From: Janthinobacterium rivuli
Lineage (GTDB): Bacteria > Pseudomonadota > Gammaproteobacteria > Burkholderiales > Burkholderiaceae_D
Assembly: GCF_029690045.1 (NCBI RefSeq)
Contig: NZ_CP121464.1
Span: 930,001-994,000 of the forward strand
Length of the DNA: 64,000 nt
Direction of reading: 5' to 3'
The notes beneath the pieces are model-generated. The model was not told where the DNA came from and ran no database searches. It worked only from the letters and a program-made list of their open reading frames with translations. Positions within the stretch are counted from its first letter, which is position 1. The number at the start of each line of letters is the position of its first letter. The position numbers were made by a program, and so were the translations under genes. Of this stretch, positions 18,277 through 30,094 are shown one piece after another.

Positions 18277-19134
18277 ATGCCTGCCGCCCCATCGCCCCTG
18301 ACCCGTTTGATCGCGCCGCGCACCGCGCTCGCTTCCTGCGTGCGCGCCTTCCTCGTGCGCGACACCACGCATTGCGCGCCGCTGCCGCCCGCGCAGCGCC
18401 TGAACCGCTTTCCCGCCACGCCCATGTGCTGCCTGCTGTGGACGGTCGCGGGCGACGTCGAGGCGGCCGCGCCCGCTCCCGACCTGCTGCACGTGCGCAT
18501 GCCGCCCGCCCTGTTCAGCGGGCCGCGCGGCTATCCCCTGGTCAGCTACAACCCCGGCCCCGTGCACTCGTTCATGGTGATGCTGTATCCGGCCGCCCTG
18601 CATGCGTTGACGGGCATCGACATGGCGGCCCTGTTCGACCAGGTGCGTCCGCTGGCACCGCTGTTCGACGCCGACTGGCTGGCCTTGTCCGACGCCGTGC
18701 TGGCCGCACCCGACGATGACGCGCGCATCGCGCTGGTGGAAGCATTCCTCGCGCCGCGCTGGGCGCTGGCGCGCAAGGGCGGCGACCATCCGGCCGGCGC
18801 CATCCAGGACTGGGTGCGCCGCCTGGGCGTGCAGGCGGCCTCGACGGGCCTGGCCAGCGGCGCGCGCAATATCGAGCGCCGCATCAAGGCCTGGGCCGGC
18901 CAGCCCATGCGCACCCTGCGCCGCATGCGCCGCGCGGAACAGTCGTTTCTCGACGCGCGAGAATCCATGCTGCAAGGCAATGCTTCCTGGACCGATATCG
19001 CCGCCGAGGGCGGTTACGCCGACCAGGCCCACCTGTGCCGCGAAGTGCGCGCCATCACGGGCCTGAGCCCCACGGAACTGGCGCGCGCCAGCCGCGAGGA
19101 TGAAAGTTATTGGGTCTACAGGATTTGGGCGTAA
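18277..19134 (+). CDS. AraC family transcriptional regulator
   Basis: A 285-residue DNA-binding protein. The C-terminal part carries an AraC-type double helix-turn-helix: GARNIERRIKAWAGQPMRTLRRMRR and, in the second helix pair, WTDIAAEGGYADQAHLCREVRAITGLSPTEL. The N-terminal domain (about 190 residues) resembles the DUF6597-type sensor of regulators that recognise small molecules; no ligand can be named. ATG 18277 is the only good in-frame start and probably yields a leaderless message. It is divergent from the P450 gene and therefore its likely regulator. Its stop codon lies inside a palindrome. Confidence 0.85.
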   Translation: MPAAPSPLTRLIAPRTALASCVRAFLVRDTTHCAPLPPAQRLNRFPATPMCCLLWTVAGDVEAAAPAPDLLHVRMPPALFSGPRGYPLVSYNPGPVHSFMVMLYPAALHALTGIDMAALFDQVRPLAPLFDADWLALSDAVLAAPDDDARIALVEAFLAPRWALARKGGDHPAGAIQDWVRRLGVQAASTGLASGARNIERRIKAWAGQPMRTLRRMRRAEQSFLDARESMLQGNASWTDIAAEGGYADQAHLCREVRAITGLSPTELARASREDESYWVYRIWA

Positions 19135-19177
19135 TCCGGCAACATCGTTGGCGCGGCCGGTGGTCATGCCGGATTAC
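19131..19177. repeat. Palindrome carrying the stop codons of both flanking genes
   Basis: GTAATCCGGCA (19131-19141) pairs with TGCCGGATTAC (19167-19177). The TAA of the AraC-type gene (19132-19134) sits in the left arm and the TAA of the convergent acetolactate synthase gene (19174-19176, minus strand) in the right arm. Related to the TAATCCGA REP hairpins at 7376 and 35509. Confidence 0.7.
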
Positions 19178-20925
19178 CGTTCGCTGTACACCTTGCCCTT
19201 GGACAGGGTCACTTCATGATGCCCCGCGCCCGGCGCCATCATGGGGAAGCAGTTTTCCTCGCCATGCACGCGTACGTCGAGGAAGTAGGGGCCGCTCGAT
19301 GCCAGGCAGGCCGCCAGTGCCGCATCGAGCTCCTCGCGCCGGCTCACCGTGTGCGCCTGCCAGCCGAAGGCGCGTGCCAGGGCAACGAAGTCGGGCAGCG
19401 CTGCCGTGTAGCTGTGGCTGTAGCGCTCGCCGTGATGCAGTTCCTGCCACTGGCGCACCATGCCCATGTAGCCATTGTTCGACAACACCACTTTCACGGG
19501 CAGGCGGTGCTGCACGGCCGTGGCCAGTTCCTGGATATTCATCAAAATCGACGCGTCGCCGCTGACGCACACGACGCATTTTCCCGGATGGGCGATCTGC
19601 GCGCCGATGGCGGCCGGCAAGCCATATCCCATGGTGCCGGCGCCACCCGAGGTGAGCCAGCGGCGCGGCTGCTCGAAGCGCAAATGCTGCGCCGCCCACA
19701 TCTGGTGCTGGCCCACGTCCGTGGAGACGATGGCGTCCTTGCCATCGAGCGCCGCCTGCAGCCGTCGCATCAGCGCCTGCGGCGCGATCACTTCCTGTGT
19801 GTCGTCGAAGGCCAAACTATGCTGCGCGCGCCAGCCATCGATGCGCTGCCACCACGGCTGGCGGTCGGCCAGCAAGCGGTCGCGCAGCTGCGCCAGCAAG
19901 GCCGCCAGCACGGGCGCGCAATCGCCGCGCAGGGCCACGTCGGCGCGCACCACTTTATGGATGGAGGCAGGGTCGATATCGATGTGGATGACCTTTGCGC
20001 CAGGACAGAAGGCGTCGAGCCGGCCCGTCACCCGGTCGTCGAAGCGGGCGCCGACGCAGACGATCAGGTCCGCGTGGTGCATGGCCAGGTTCGCTTCCAG
20101 CGTGCCGTGCATGCCCAGCATGCCGAGGAAGGCCGGGTGCGCGGCGGGAAAGGCGCCCAGGCCCAGCAGGGTCAAGGTGCATGGCGCGGCCGCCAGTTTC
20201 ACCAGTTGGCCGAAGGCGGCACAGGCATCGAGGCCGGAATTGATGAGGCCCCCGCCGCCATAGAACACGGGCTGGCGCGCGCCGGCGATCAGGCTGGCGG
20301 CTTGCTCGATATCGGCCGCCTCGGGCAGGGGAGCAGGGACGGCTGCGACGGATGGCGGCGGCGTGTGGTCCGCAACGGGCGCCAGTTGCATATCCTTGGG
20401 AAAATCGATCAGCACGGGACCGGGCCGCCCTTGCGTGGCTTGCGCGTACGCTTCGTGCACGACGGCCGCTGTCTCGTCGGCCGCGCGGATTTGCCGGTTC
20501 CACTTGGTGACGGGGCGCGAAATGCCCAGCGCGTCGCATTCCTGGAAGGCGTTCGTGCCGATGCTGGTAGTGGCCACCTGGCCGCTGATGCAGATGACGG
20601 GAACCGAATCGCACAGGGCGTCGAGCAAGCCCGTGGTGGTATTGCTCATGCCGGGGCCGGACGTGACGAAGACGACGCCGGGCCGGCCCGTGCTGCGCGC
20701 ATAACCCTCGGCCGCGTGCACGGCCGCCTGCTCGTGGCGCACCAGCACGTGGCGCAAGCGCGGTTGCGCGTGCAGCGCATCGTACAGGGGCAGCACGGCG
20801 CCGCCCGGATAGCCGAAGACGGTGTCGACACCCAGGGCCAGCAGGGTGTCGATCAGGGTGCTGGCGCCGTTGCGCGGCGCAAGATCGTGGGCGGGAGCGA
20901 GGAGGGGAGCGGGATCGGGTTTCAT
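19174..20925 (-). CDS. Acetolactate synthase large (catalytic) subunit-like, ThDP enzyme
   Basis: A 583-residue thiamine-diphosphate enzyme with the acetohydroxyacid synthase plan. The N-terminal ThDP domain carries the catalytic Glu in RHEQAAVHAAEGYARSTG. The central FAD-type domain has GARFDDRVTGRLD. The C-terminal ThDP/Mg domain has GDASILMNIQEL and the later NNGYMGMVRQWQ. It would condense two pyruvates, or pyruvate and 2-ketobutyrate, in branched-chain amino-acid synthesis. No regulatory small subunit (IlvN/IlvH) or ilvC lies beside it, so this is probably an accessory isozyme. It is divergent from an Lrp-type regulator whose predicted box lies in the shared promoter. Confidence 0.9.
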   Translation of the reverse strand: MKPDPAPLLAPAHDLAPRNGASTLIDTLLALGVDTVFGYPGGAVLPLYDALHAQPRLRHVLVRHEQAAVHAAEGYARSTGRPGVVFVTSGPGMSNTTTGLLDALCDSVPVICISGQVATTSIGTNAFQECDALGISRPVTKWNRQIRAADETAAVVHEAYAQATQGRPGPVLIDFPKDMQLAPVADHTPPPSVAAVPAPLPEAADIEQAASLIAGARQPVFYGGGGLINSGLDACAAFGQLVKLAAAPCTLTLLGLGAFPAAHPAFLGMLGMHGTLEANLAMHHADLIVCVGARFDDRVTGRLDAFCPGAKVIHIDIDPASIHKVVRADVALRGDCAPVLAALLAQLRDRLLADRQPWWQRIDGWRAQHSLAFDDTQEVIAPQALMRRLQAALDGKDAIVSTDVGQHQMWAAQHLRFEQPRRWLTSGGAGTMGYGLPAAIGAQIAHPGKCVVCVSGDASILMNIQELATAVQHRLPVKVVLSNNGYMGMVRQWQELHHGERYSHSYTAALPDFVALARAFGWQAHTVSRREELDAALAACLASSGPYFLDVRVHGEENCFPMMAPGAGHHEVTLSKGKVYSER

Positions 20926-20980
20926 GTATCTATTTTCTGCTTGCCCCGGCAGAAAAGGCTGCTGGTTTTCTCGTATAGAA

Positions 20981-21004
20981 TGCTTATTTAAGCAAAATTT
21001 GCTG
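20981..21004. promoter_or_regulatory. Lrp-like operator in the divergent promoter
   Basis: Two overlapping palindromes: TGCTTA-TT-TAAGCA (20981-20994) and AGCAAA-A-TTTGCT (20991-21003). The stretch AAGCAAAATTTGCTG agrees at 13 of 15 positions with the enterobacterial Lrp consensus YAGHAWATTWTDCTR. It lies 21-44 bases before the Lrp-type gene and about 56-79 before the synthase start, well placed to control both. Confidence 0.6.
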
Positions 21005-21024
21005 TGAAATAAGGATATGACAGA

Positions 21025-21486
21025 ATGAAGCTCGATAAATTCGATCTCGCCATCCTGACGGCCCTGCAGCAGGATGCCCGCATCAGCCTGCACGAGCTGA
21101 GCGCCAAGGTGGGCCTGACCTCGTCGCCATGCTGGGCGCGCATCAAGCGCATGGAAGACGATGGCGTCATCGAAGGCTACACGGTGAACGTCAACGCGGC
21201 CAAGGTGGGGCTGGCCGACACCGTCATCGTGCAAGTCACGCTGGACGACCATTCCGACCAGGCCCTGTTCGAATTCGGCCACGCGCTGGCCATGATCCCG
21301 GAAGTGCTGGAAGCGTTCCTTGTTTCCGGCGACTACGATTACTATTTGCGCATTGCGGTGAGCGACACGCGCGACTATGAACGGCTGCTGCGCGAGCGCC
21401 TGTATAAAATTCCCGGCATCCGCCACAGCAAATCGAGCTTTGTCTTGCGCCAGCTCAAACAGAGTTACTTGCCCTTGCAGCGTTAG
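21025..21486 (+). CDS. Lrp/AsnC family transcriptional regulator
   Basis: A 153-residue feast/famine regulator. The N-terminal winged helix reads LDKFDLAILTALQQDARISLHELSAKVGLTSSPCWARIKRME; the C-terminal RAM/ligand domain has VLEAFLVSGDYDYYLRIAV. Such proteins form octamers that wrap DNA and respond to amino acids, commonly leucine or alanine. It is divergent from an acetolactate synthase gene, and the intergenic Lrp-like box suggests it regulates that gene and itself. Confidence 0.92.
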   Translation: MKLDKFDLAILTALQQDARISLHELSAKVGLTSSPCWARIKRMEDDGVIEGYTVNVNAAKVGLADTVIVQVTLDDHSDQALFEFGHALAMIPEVLEAFLVSGDYDYYLRIAVSDTRDYERLLRERLYKIPGIRHSKSSFVLRQLKQSYLPLQR

Positions 21487-21579
21487 TTCCCCGCACGGCG
21501 GGAGTTTTTCCCTAGTTCATCGATGGTGGCTGTCCGATACTGGACAGACATAAAAACCATGATAAAACTGGGGACCCGC

Positions 21580-24066
21580 ATGAAACTGACTTTATTCGCC
21601 GCCGCGGCCATGGCGCTGTGCCAGGCGCAGGCTGCCGAGCCTGCTGGTGCAAGCCTGGCCGCCTCGGGTGACTTGCCCACCGTCATCATCACGGGCAGCA
21701 TGCCGCTGCCCACCGTGGAGCAGGCGAGTGACACGTTCGCCGCGCCCGTGCAGACGGCCAGCGCGCAGCAGATCGCCTCCAGCGGCGCGCTGGACTTATC
21801 CGCCTTTCTGCGCCGCAACTTGGGCAGCGTGGTTGTGAACGAGGTGCAGAACAATCCGTTCCAGCCCGACGTCAGCTACCGCGGCTATACGGCGTCACCG
21901 TTGCTGGGCACGCCGCAAGGACTCTCTGTGTACCTCGACGGCATGCGGCTGAACCAGCCGTTTGGCGACGTCGTCAGCTGGGATTTGATACCGCGCATGG
22001 CCATCAAATCGCTGACCCTGATGCCGGGCTCGAATCCATTGTTCGGCCTCAACACCCTGGGCGGCGCGCTGGCCCTGCAGACCAAGGATGGCCGCAGCAA
22101 TTCCGGCACCGCCGTCGAGGCGCGCCTGGGTTCCGATCAACGCCGCGGTGTCGAGTTCGAACATGGCGGCAGCAATGCGCAAGGCTGGCACTGGTATGTG
22201 ACGGGCAACCGTTTCAAGGAAGATGGCTGGCGCGACGATTCCCCGTCCGACGTGCGCCAGCTGTTCGGCAAGCTCGGCTGGAGCGATGCGCGCACGGACA
22301 TTGCCGCCACCGTGGCCCACGCGGACAATGCGCTGACGGGCAACGGCTTGCAGGAACAGCGCCTGCTGGCGCGCGATTACCGCAGCGTCTACACCAAGCC
22401 GGACTTGACGCAAAACAGGTCGACCTTGCTGAACCTGACGGGCAAACACCAGGCCAGCGCTGCCTTGCTCTTGTCCGGCAATGTCTACTACCGCAAGATC
22501 GACACGCACACCTACAACGGCGACCTGAACGACGAGTCGCTCGACCAGTCCATCTATCAGCCCGGCGCGGCCGAACGGGCCGCCCTGGCGGCGGCCGGCT
22601 ACACGGGCTTTCCCGCCAGCGGGGCGAATGCGGGCAATACGCCGTTTCCGAAATGGCGTTGCATAGCCAACGTGCTGCTGAACGACGAGCCGGCCGAAAA
22701 ATGCAATGGCATGATCAACCGCAGCCATACGCAGCAGGAAAACTACGGTTTTTCGGGCCAGTTCACGGCGCTGGCCGACCTGGCGGGATCGCGCCATGCC
22801 GTCACGGCCGGCGCCGCCTTCGACACGAGTCACGCCACCTTTCGCCAGACCAGCCAGTTCGGCTACCTGAACCCGGACCGCGGCATCACGCCCGTGGACT
22901 TCTTTGCCGACGGCACGCAGATCGGCGACGACGGCACGCCAGTGGATAACCGGGTCGACTTGAGCGGGCGCATGCGCACCTGGAGCGTGTATGCGAGCGA
23001 CAGCATTGCGCTCAAGCAAGACTTGACCCTGACTGTTTCCGGACGCTACAACCGCAGCACCGTGCGCAACCGCGACGCCATCACGCCGGGCGGCGGCAGC
23101 GGTTCGCTCGATGGCGACCACCGCTTCAGCCGCTTCAATCCCGCCATCGGCCTGGCCTATGCGCCGGCTGCGGGCGTGAGCGCCTACCTTGGCTACAACG
23201 AAGGCAGCCGCACGCCGACGGCCATCGAGCTTGGCTGCGCCGACCCGGAAAACCCGTGCCGCCTGCCCAACGCCATGGCCGGCGACCCGCCCTTGAAACA
23301 GGTGGTGACGAAGACGTGGGAAGCGGGCGTGCGCGGCCAGTGGGGCGAGCTGGCGCGCTGGAGCGCGGGCCTGTTCCGCGCGGAAAACCACGACGATATC
23401 CTGTTCGTCGCCGACAACCAGGCCGGTTTCGGCTACTTCAAAAATTTCGGCAAGACGCGCCACCAGGGGGTGGAGCTGGCGCTGGACGGCAAGGCGGGTG
23501 CGCTGGACTTCGGCGTCAATTACACGTGGTTGCAGGCGACGTATCAAAGCCGGGAGACGGTCAACGGCAGTGCCAACAGCAGCAGCGACGCGGACGCGCC
23601 CGGCCTCGAAGGCAATATCGCGATTACGCCGGGCAAGCGCATTCCTTTGACACCGAGCCATATTTTCAAAGCGCACGTGGATTACGAGGGCGGGCGCGAC
23701 TGGACGGTGGGCCTGGCCATGACGGCCGTCTCCAGCGCGTATGCGCGCGGCAATGAAAACAATGCGCACCAGGCGGGCGGCCCAGCGTACCTGGGCGCGG
23801 GCAAGAGCGGCGGCTACGCCGTGGTCGAGCTGAACGGCAAGTACCAGCTGACGCCGCAGCTGAGCGTGTTCGCCCAGGTGAATAACCTGTTCAACCGCAA
23901 CTATGCGACGGCGGCCCAGCTGGGCGCGACGGGTTTCGACGCCAACGGCAATTTCGCCGCCCGGCCACTGCCGGCCGTGAACGGCGAATATCCGATGGTC
24001 AACGCGACCTTTTATGCGGCTGGCGCGCCGCGCAGCGTGAATGCGGGCTTGCGCTACGTGTTTTAA
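21580..24066 (+). CDS. TonB-dependent outer-membrane receptor
   Basis: An 828-residue outer-membrane receptor. A signal peptide ([20 protein letters not shown]) is followed by a TonB-box-like TVIITGS. The plug domain ([56 protein letters not shown]) precedes a long 22-strand-type barrel with FLNRNY-like C-terminal motifs ([15 protein letters not shown]) and a terminal LRYVF ending in Phe. The plug resembles receptors described for cobalamin, siderophores or sugars; the ligand is not clear. ATG 21580 is chosen for GGGGA upstream and the immediate signal peptide; ATG 21559 is in frame. Its stop overlaps that of the convergent response-regulator gene. Confidence 0.93.
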   Translation: MKLTLFAAAAMALCQAQAAEPAGASLAASGDLPTVIITGSMPLPTVEQASDTFAAPVQTASAQQIASSGALDLSAFLRRNLGSVVVNEVQNNPFQPDVSYRGYTASPLLGTPQGLSVYLDGMRLNQPFGDVVSWDLIPRMAIKSLTLMPGSNPLFGLNTLGGALALQTKDGRSNSGTAVEARLGSDQRRGVEFEHGGSNAQGWHWYVTGNRFKEDGWRDDSPSDVRQLFGKLGWSDARTDIAATVAHADNALTGNGLQEQRLLARDYRSVYTKPDLTQNRSTLLNLTGKHQASAALLLSGNVYYRKIDTHTYNGDLNDESLDQSIYQPGAAERAALAAAGYTGFPASGANAGNTPFPKWRCIANVLLNDEPAEKCNGMINRSHTQQENYGFSGQFTALADLAGSRHAVTAGAAFDTSHATFRQTSQFGYLNPDRGITPVDFFADGTQIGDDGTPVDNRVDLSGRMRTWSVYASDSIALKQDLTLTVSGRYNRSTVRNRDAITPGGGSGSLDGDHRFSRFNPAIGLAYAPAAGVSAYLGYNEGSRTPTAIELGCADPENPCRLPNAMAGDPPLKQVVTKTWEAGVRGQWGELARWSAGLFRAENHDDILFVADNQAGFGYFKNFGKTRHQGVELALDGKAGALDFGVNYTWLQATYQSRETVNGSANSSSDADAPGLEGNIAITPGKRIPLTPSHIFKAHVDYEGGRDWTVGLAMTAVSSAYARGNENNAHQAGGPAYLGAGKSGGYAVVELNGKYQLTPQLSVFAQVNNLFNRNYATAAQLGATGFDANGNFAARPLPAVNGEYPMVNATFYAAGAPRSVNAGLRYVF

Positions 24067-24722
24067 GGGTGGATCTGTTCGATGACGCCGTTGCGCAGAG
24101 CAAGATGGACGAGGGCGGCGGGGCCGGGCACGTCGAGCTTTTCCCTGATGCAAGTCTGGTGGTTGGCCACCGTCTTGCTGCTCAGGTGCAGCAGGCGGGC
24201 GCAGTCGGCGGCGCTGCGGCCTTCGGCCAGCAGGCGGAAGATTTCGAATTCGCGCTGGCTCAGGCTGCTCAAACGTTCCGCCTCCCTGCGGGCCGTGCCT
24301 TGCAGCACGTCAGGCGCGCTGTGCGGATCGAGGTAGCGCCGGCCCGCATGGGCGGCGCGCACGGCGTCGACCAGGTGTTCCGGGTCGGCCTGCTTGCTGA
24401 CGAAGCCGCAGGCGCCGCCGTCAAACGCGCGCGCGATCAGCTGCGGCGTGTCGTGCATGGTAAACACCAGCACGCGGGCGCCGGCGTCGCGGGCGAGCAG
24501 CTTGCGCAGCAATTCCAGGCCGCCGATGCCGGGCATGGACAAATCCGTCACGCAGACGTCGGGCGCGTGCTCCAGGTGCAAACCATATGCGGTTTCACCG
24601 TTGCCCGCCTCGGCCACGACGGTGATATCGCCGCCCTGTTCCAGCAGGCGCCGGTAGCCCGTGCGCACCACCGGGTGGTCGTCGACCAGCATCACGCGGA
24701 TCGGGGTCATGGCCGCGTTCAT
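24063..24722 (-). CDS. NarL/FixJ-type response regulator
   Basis: A 219-residue regulator. The N-terminal receiver ([20 protein letters not shown]) has the phospho-acceptor Asp in [13 protein letters not shown]; the C-terminal LuxR-type helix-turn-helix reads [35 protein letters not shown]. The start used (ATG 24722) overlaps the histidine-kinase stop (ATGA), giving translational coupling; the inner ATG 24710 is an alternative. It pairs with the kinase upstream. Likely targets are its own operon and perhaps the divergent PEP-CTERM/subtilase operon. Confidence 0.92.
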   Translation of the reverse strand: MNAAMTPIRVMLVDDHPVVRTGYRRLLEQGGDITVVAEAGNGETAYGLHLEHAPDVCVTDLSMPGIGGLELLRKLLARDAGARVLVFTMHDTPQLIARAFDGGACGFVSKQADPEHLVDAVRAAHAGRRYLDPHSAPDVLQGTARREAERLSSLSQREFEIFRLLAEGRSAADCARLLHLSSKTVANHQTCIREKLDVPGPAALVHLALRNGVIEQIHP

Positions 24723-25627
24723 GCTGCGCACCGTGCCGCCAGGGCCACTTCGATGCGCAAGCCGTTGCCCAGCGCGCTGATCCAGCGGATATGGCCGCGC
24801 AGGCCGGCCACTCTTTCGCGCATGCCCAGCATGCCGAAGCCATCTGCTGGCGTCTTGTCCGTGCATAAACCGCGGCCATTGTCTTCGATGGCCAGGTGCA
24901 GCACGCCGTGCGCATCGGCGCGCAGTTCCACCGTGGCCCGGTCGGCGCCCGCGTGGCGCGCCACGTTCGTCAAGCCTTCCTGCACCAGGCGGTAGATGGC
25001 GGTGGCGGTGCTGTCGTCGAGGCTGTCGGGGATGGCCTGCGGCGCGAAATGGCAGGCGATGCCGTGCTGCTGGGCCCAGCTGTCGCACAGCGCCTGCAGG
25101 GCCGGCGCCAGGCCCAGGCTGTCGAGCACGGGCGGGCGCAGCCGGCGCAACATGGTGCGCACCATCGCGTGCAGTGCTTCCGACGAGCGCGCGATGCTGG
25201 CGGCGCACGCCTGCACGTTCGCCTGGTCGCCCTCGCGCGCGCGCAGGATGTAGCTGGCGGCGGCGCGGATGGCCGTGCAGTCTTGTCCCACTTCATCGTG
25301 CAGCTCGCGCGCCAGCGCGCAGCGCTCCTCTTCCTGCGCGCGCAGCAGACGCTGCGTGAGGGCGCGGTTTTGCGCCAGCAGCAGCGCCACCTGGCGTCCG
25401 CGCCGCACGGCGAAGCCAGCCAGCGCCAGCGCCAGCACCAGCAGGCTCAGAGCCAGTTCATCGAGTTGCCAGTGCTCCTGGCGCCAGAGTGACTGCGTCA
25501 GCCGTTCGGCCAGATCCAGCCTGGCGGCCAGCAGGAAAAAAGCCAGCGCCAGCGTACAGCACAGCAGGAGGCGCCAGGCCTGCCGCGTGTTCGAGCGGCC
25601 GCTGCCGGCCAGTTGGTAGTGTTCCAT
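24719..25627 (-). CDS. Sensor histidine kinase, NarX/DegS (HisKA_3) type
   Basis: A 302-residue inner-membrane sensor. Two hydrophobic segments (about residues 18-36 and 55-73) flank only about 20 periplasmic residues, so it may sense the membrane or an internal signal. The HisKA_3 box LARELHDEVGQDCTAIR holds the phospho-His. The ATPase part shows the N-box EGLTNVARHAGA and the G-boxes DNGRGL and GFGMLGMRERV. GGGAG precedes ATG 25627. It is followed by its response regulator, with overlapping codons. Confidence 0.92.
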   Translation of the reverse strand: MEHYQLAGSGRSNTRQAWRLLLCCTLALAFFLLAARLDLAERLTQSLWRQEHWQLDELALSLLVLALALAGFAVRRGRQVALLLAQNRALTQRLLRAQEEERCALARELHDEVGQDCTAIRAAASYILRAREGDQANVQACAASIARSSEALHAMVRTMLRRLRPPVLDSLGLAPALQALCDSWAQQHGIACHFAPQAIPDSLDDSTATAIYRLVQEGLTNVARHAGADRATVELRADAHGVLHLAIEDNGRGLCTDKTPADGFGMLGMRERVAGLRGHIRWISALGNGLRIEVALAARCAA

Positions 25628-26062
25628 GATGCTGCTCCCTGAGCACGGTCGATCTTCTTGTTGTGCAAGCTTCATGCCATCGGCACAGGGGCAGAAGGGG
25701 CGGATCGCCGGGGCGGCGGGGACAGGCAAGTGTTCCAGGATGGAACAGGTGTACCGCGATGTGACGGGGATGACGACGCGGCAGGCGCGGTTTTCGAGCT
25801 TATCCGAAGTCGTGCCGGCGCGCTGGCGCATGCGCCTGCAGTGCGAAGCATTGTTGTTCAAATGTAACGTTGAGATTCCTCAAACTTTCATAGATAAAAC
25901 AAAACAAAGTTTCGCGGAGTTAGATAAAAAATAAATAAATGATATTAAAAATATGCTATTTGTTTTATACGATTTGCTATATTTGTTGACACTTTTGTGA
26001 AAAAGCTGAAAGCGGGCGCCAGACCTGCCGACCTATCTATCCACAACAATCAAGGGAATAGA
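25628..26062. promoter_or_regulatory. Divergent control region between the two-component system and the PEP-CTERM operon
   Basis: A 435-base gap, GC-rich on the kinase side and very AT-rich from about 25860 to 25995. It contains the palindrome at 25731-25747, a 7-bp inverted repeat AAACTTT/AAAGTTT (25882-25912), and TTGACA at 25986-25991 as a possible -35 without a good -10. A 102-codon plus-strand frame here looks non-coding. Confidence 0.45.
25731..25747. promoter_or_regulatory. Perfect palindrome TGTTCCA-GGA-TGGAACA
   Basis: A 7-bp perfect inverted repeat with a 3-bp spacer, 104 bases upstream of the kinase start. The half-site AGTGTTCCA recurs at 25618-25626, overlapping the kinase start codon. 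A NarL-type dimer site fits; the binding protein is inferred. Confidence 0.45.
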
Positions 26063-26878
26063 ATGCATCGTTCATCACATGCGCGGGTATCGCCCGCCAC
26101 CGCCAATACATCCGCTACCCGCGGTCGCGCCACCATCCTTGCCGCGCTGGCCACCTTGTCCGTGCTGGCCTCGGCGCCGGCCATGGCCGGTGTCCTGACC
26201 TTCGACAACTTGCGCCCCGACGTGTATGAAAGCGGCCAGACGCTCAATACGTCGAGCTACAACCTGCTGTTCCTGGCCGATCCGACCACGGCGGCCGGCG
26301 GCGGCGTCAGCGGCGTGGGCGCCATCCTCGATGGCCGCGCGGGTTCGTCATGCGATATCGCCGCCTGCCCGCAGGGCGCCACCGGCAACTACCTGGCTAT
26401 CCTCAACGATGGCGGCGTGAACTTCGCGCGTGCCGACCACCAGGCATTCACCCTGGCCGGTTTCGATTATTCCTTCATCGCGCCTGTCTCCGGCTTGCCG
26501 AACCAGAATTGGGGCCAGCTGCAGCTGAGCGGCACCCTCAGCGACGGCCAGGTGATCAGCACCTCGCTGGCGTTTCCCGGCCAGGGCAGCGATGGCAATT
26601 ACTTTTTCCAGAGCGCTTCCCTGCTGGGCGGTTTCAGCAACTACGCGTTTACGGGCCTGACCTTCAATGCCTGCATTTTCAATGACACGGGCGCATGCAG
26701 CAATTCCATCGATTTTCCCGCCTTTAACCAGGGGCAGTTTGCGCTCGACAATATCAATGTCAGCGCCGTGCCGGAACCGTCGACCTACATGCTGATGCTG
26801 GCCGGCCTGGGCGCCATCGGCATGCTGTCGCGCCGCCGCAGCGGCAAGTTCGCCGCTGCCAACGTGCAAGGAGCGTGA
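26063..26878 (+). CDS. PEP-CTERM sorting domain protein
   Basis: A 271-residue exported protein. A long N-region leads to the signal hydrophobic stretch ATLSVLASAPAMA. The mature part is a beta-rich domain with a disulphide-capable CDIAAC segment. At the C-terminus, VPEPSTYMLMLAGLGAIGMLSRRR is the full PEP-CTERM signal (VPEPS, transmembrane helix, Arg cluster) that exosortase recognises, usually for delivery into an exopolysaccharide matrix. No exosortase gene is in the window. AAGGGA precedes ATG 26063. The stop is one base before the subtilase gene, so the two form an operon. Confidence 0.92.
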   Translation: MHRSSHARVSPATANTSATRGRATILAALATLSVLASAPAMAGVLTFDNLRPDVYESGQTLNTSSYNLLFLADPTTAAGGGVSGVGAILDGRAGSSCDIAACPQGATGNYLAILNDGGVNFARADHQAFTLAGFDYSFIAPVSGLPNQNWGQLQLSGTLSDGQVISTSLAFPGQGSDGNYFFQSASLLGGFSNYAFTGLTFNACIFNDTGACSNSIDFPAFNQGQFALDNINVSAVPEPSTYMLMLAGLGAIGMLSRRRSGKFAAANVQGA

Positions 26879-26879
26879 G

Positions 26880-30044
<3,165 letters not shown>

Positions 30045-30067
30045 ACCGTTCATTGTGTGAACGCAAG

Positions 30068-30093
30068 GCGTGCCTCCGGGCACGCTTTTTTTT
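30068..30093 (+). terminator. Intrinsic terminator after the subtilase gene
   Basis: GCGTGCC (30068-30074), loop TCCG, GGCACGC (30079-30085), then eight T. The IS copy is inserted at the end of this T-tract, so the stem and most of the tract are intact. Confidence 0.9.
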
Positions 30094-30094
30094 A

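Noticed and set aside
24719..25861. Longer version of the histidine kinase (380 codons)
   Set aside because: The extension has no coding character, and ATG 25627 has a good Shine-Dalgarno just upstream.
25626..25934. 102-codon plus-strand frame upstream of the PEP-CTERM gene
   Set aside because: It overlaps the kinase start region, has no ribosome site and runs through an AT-rich control region.
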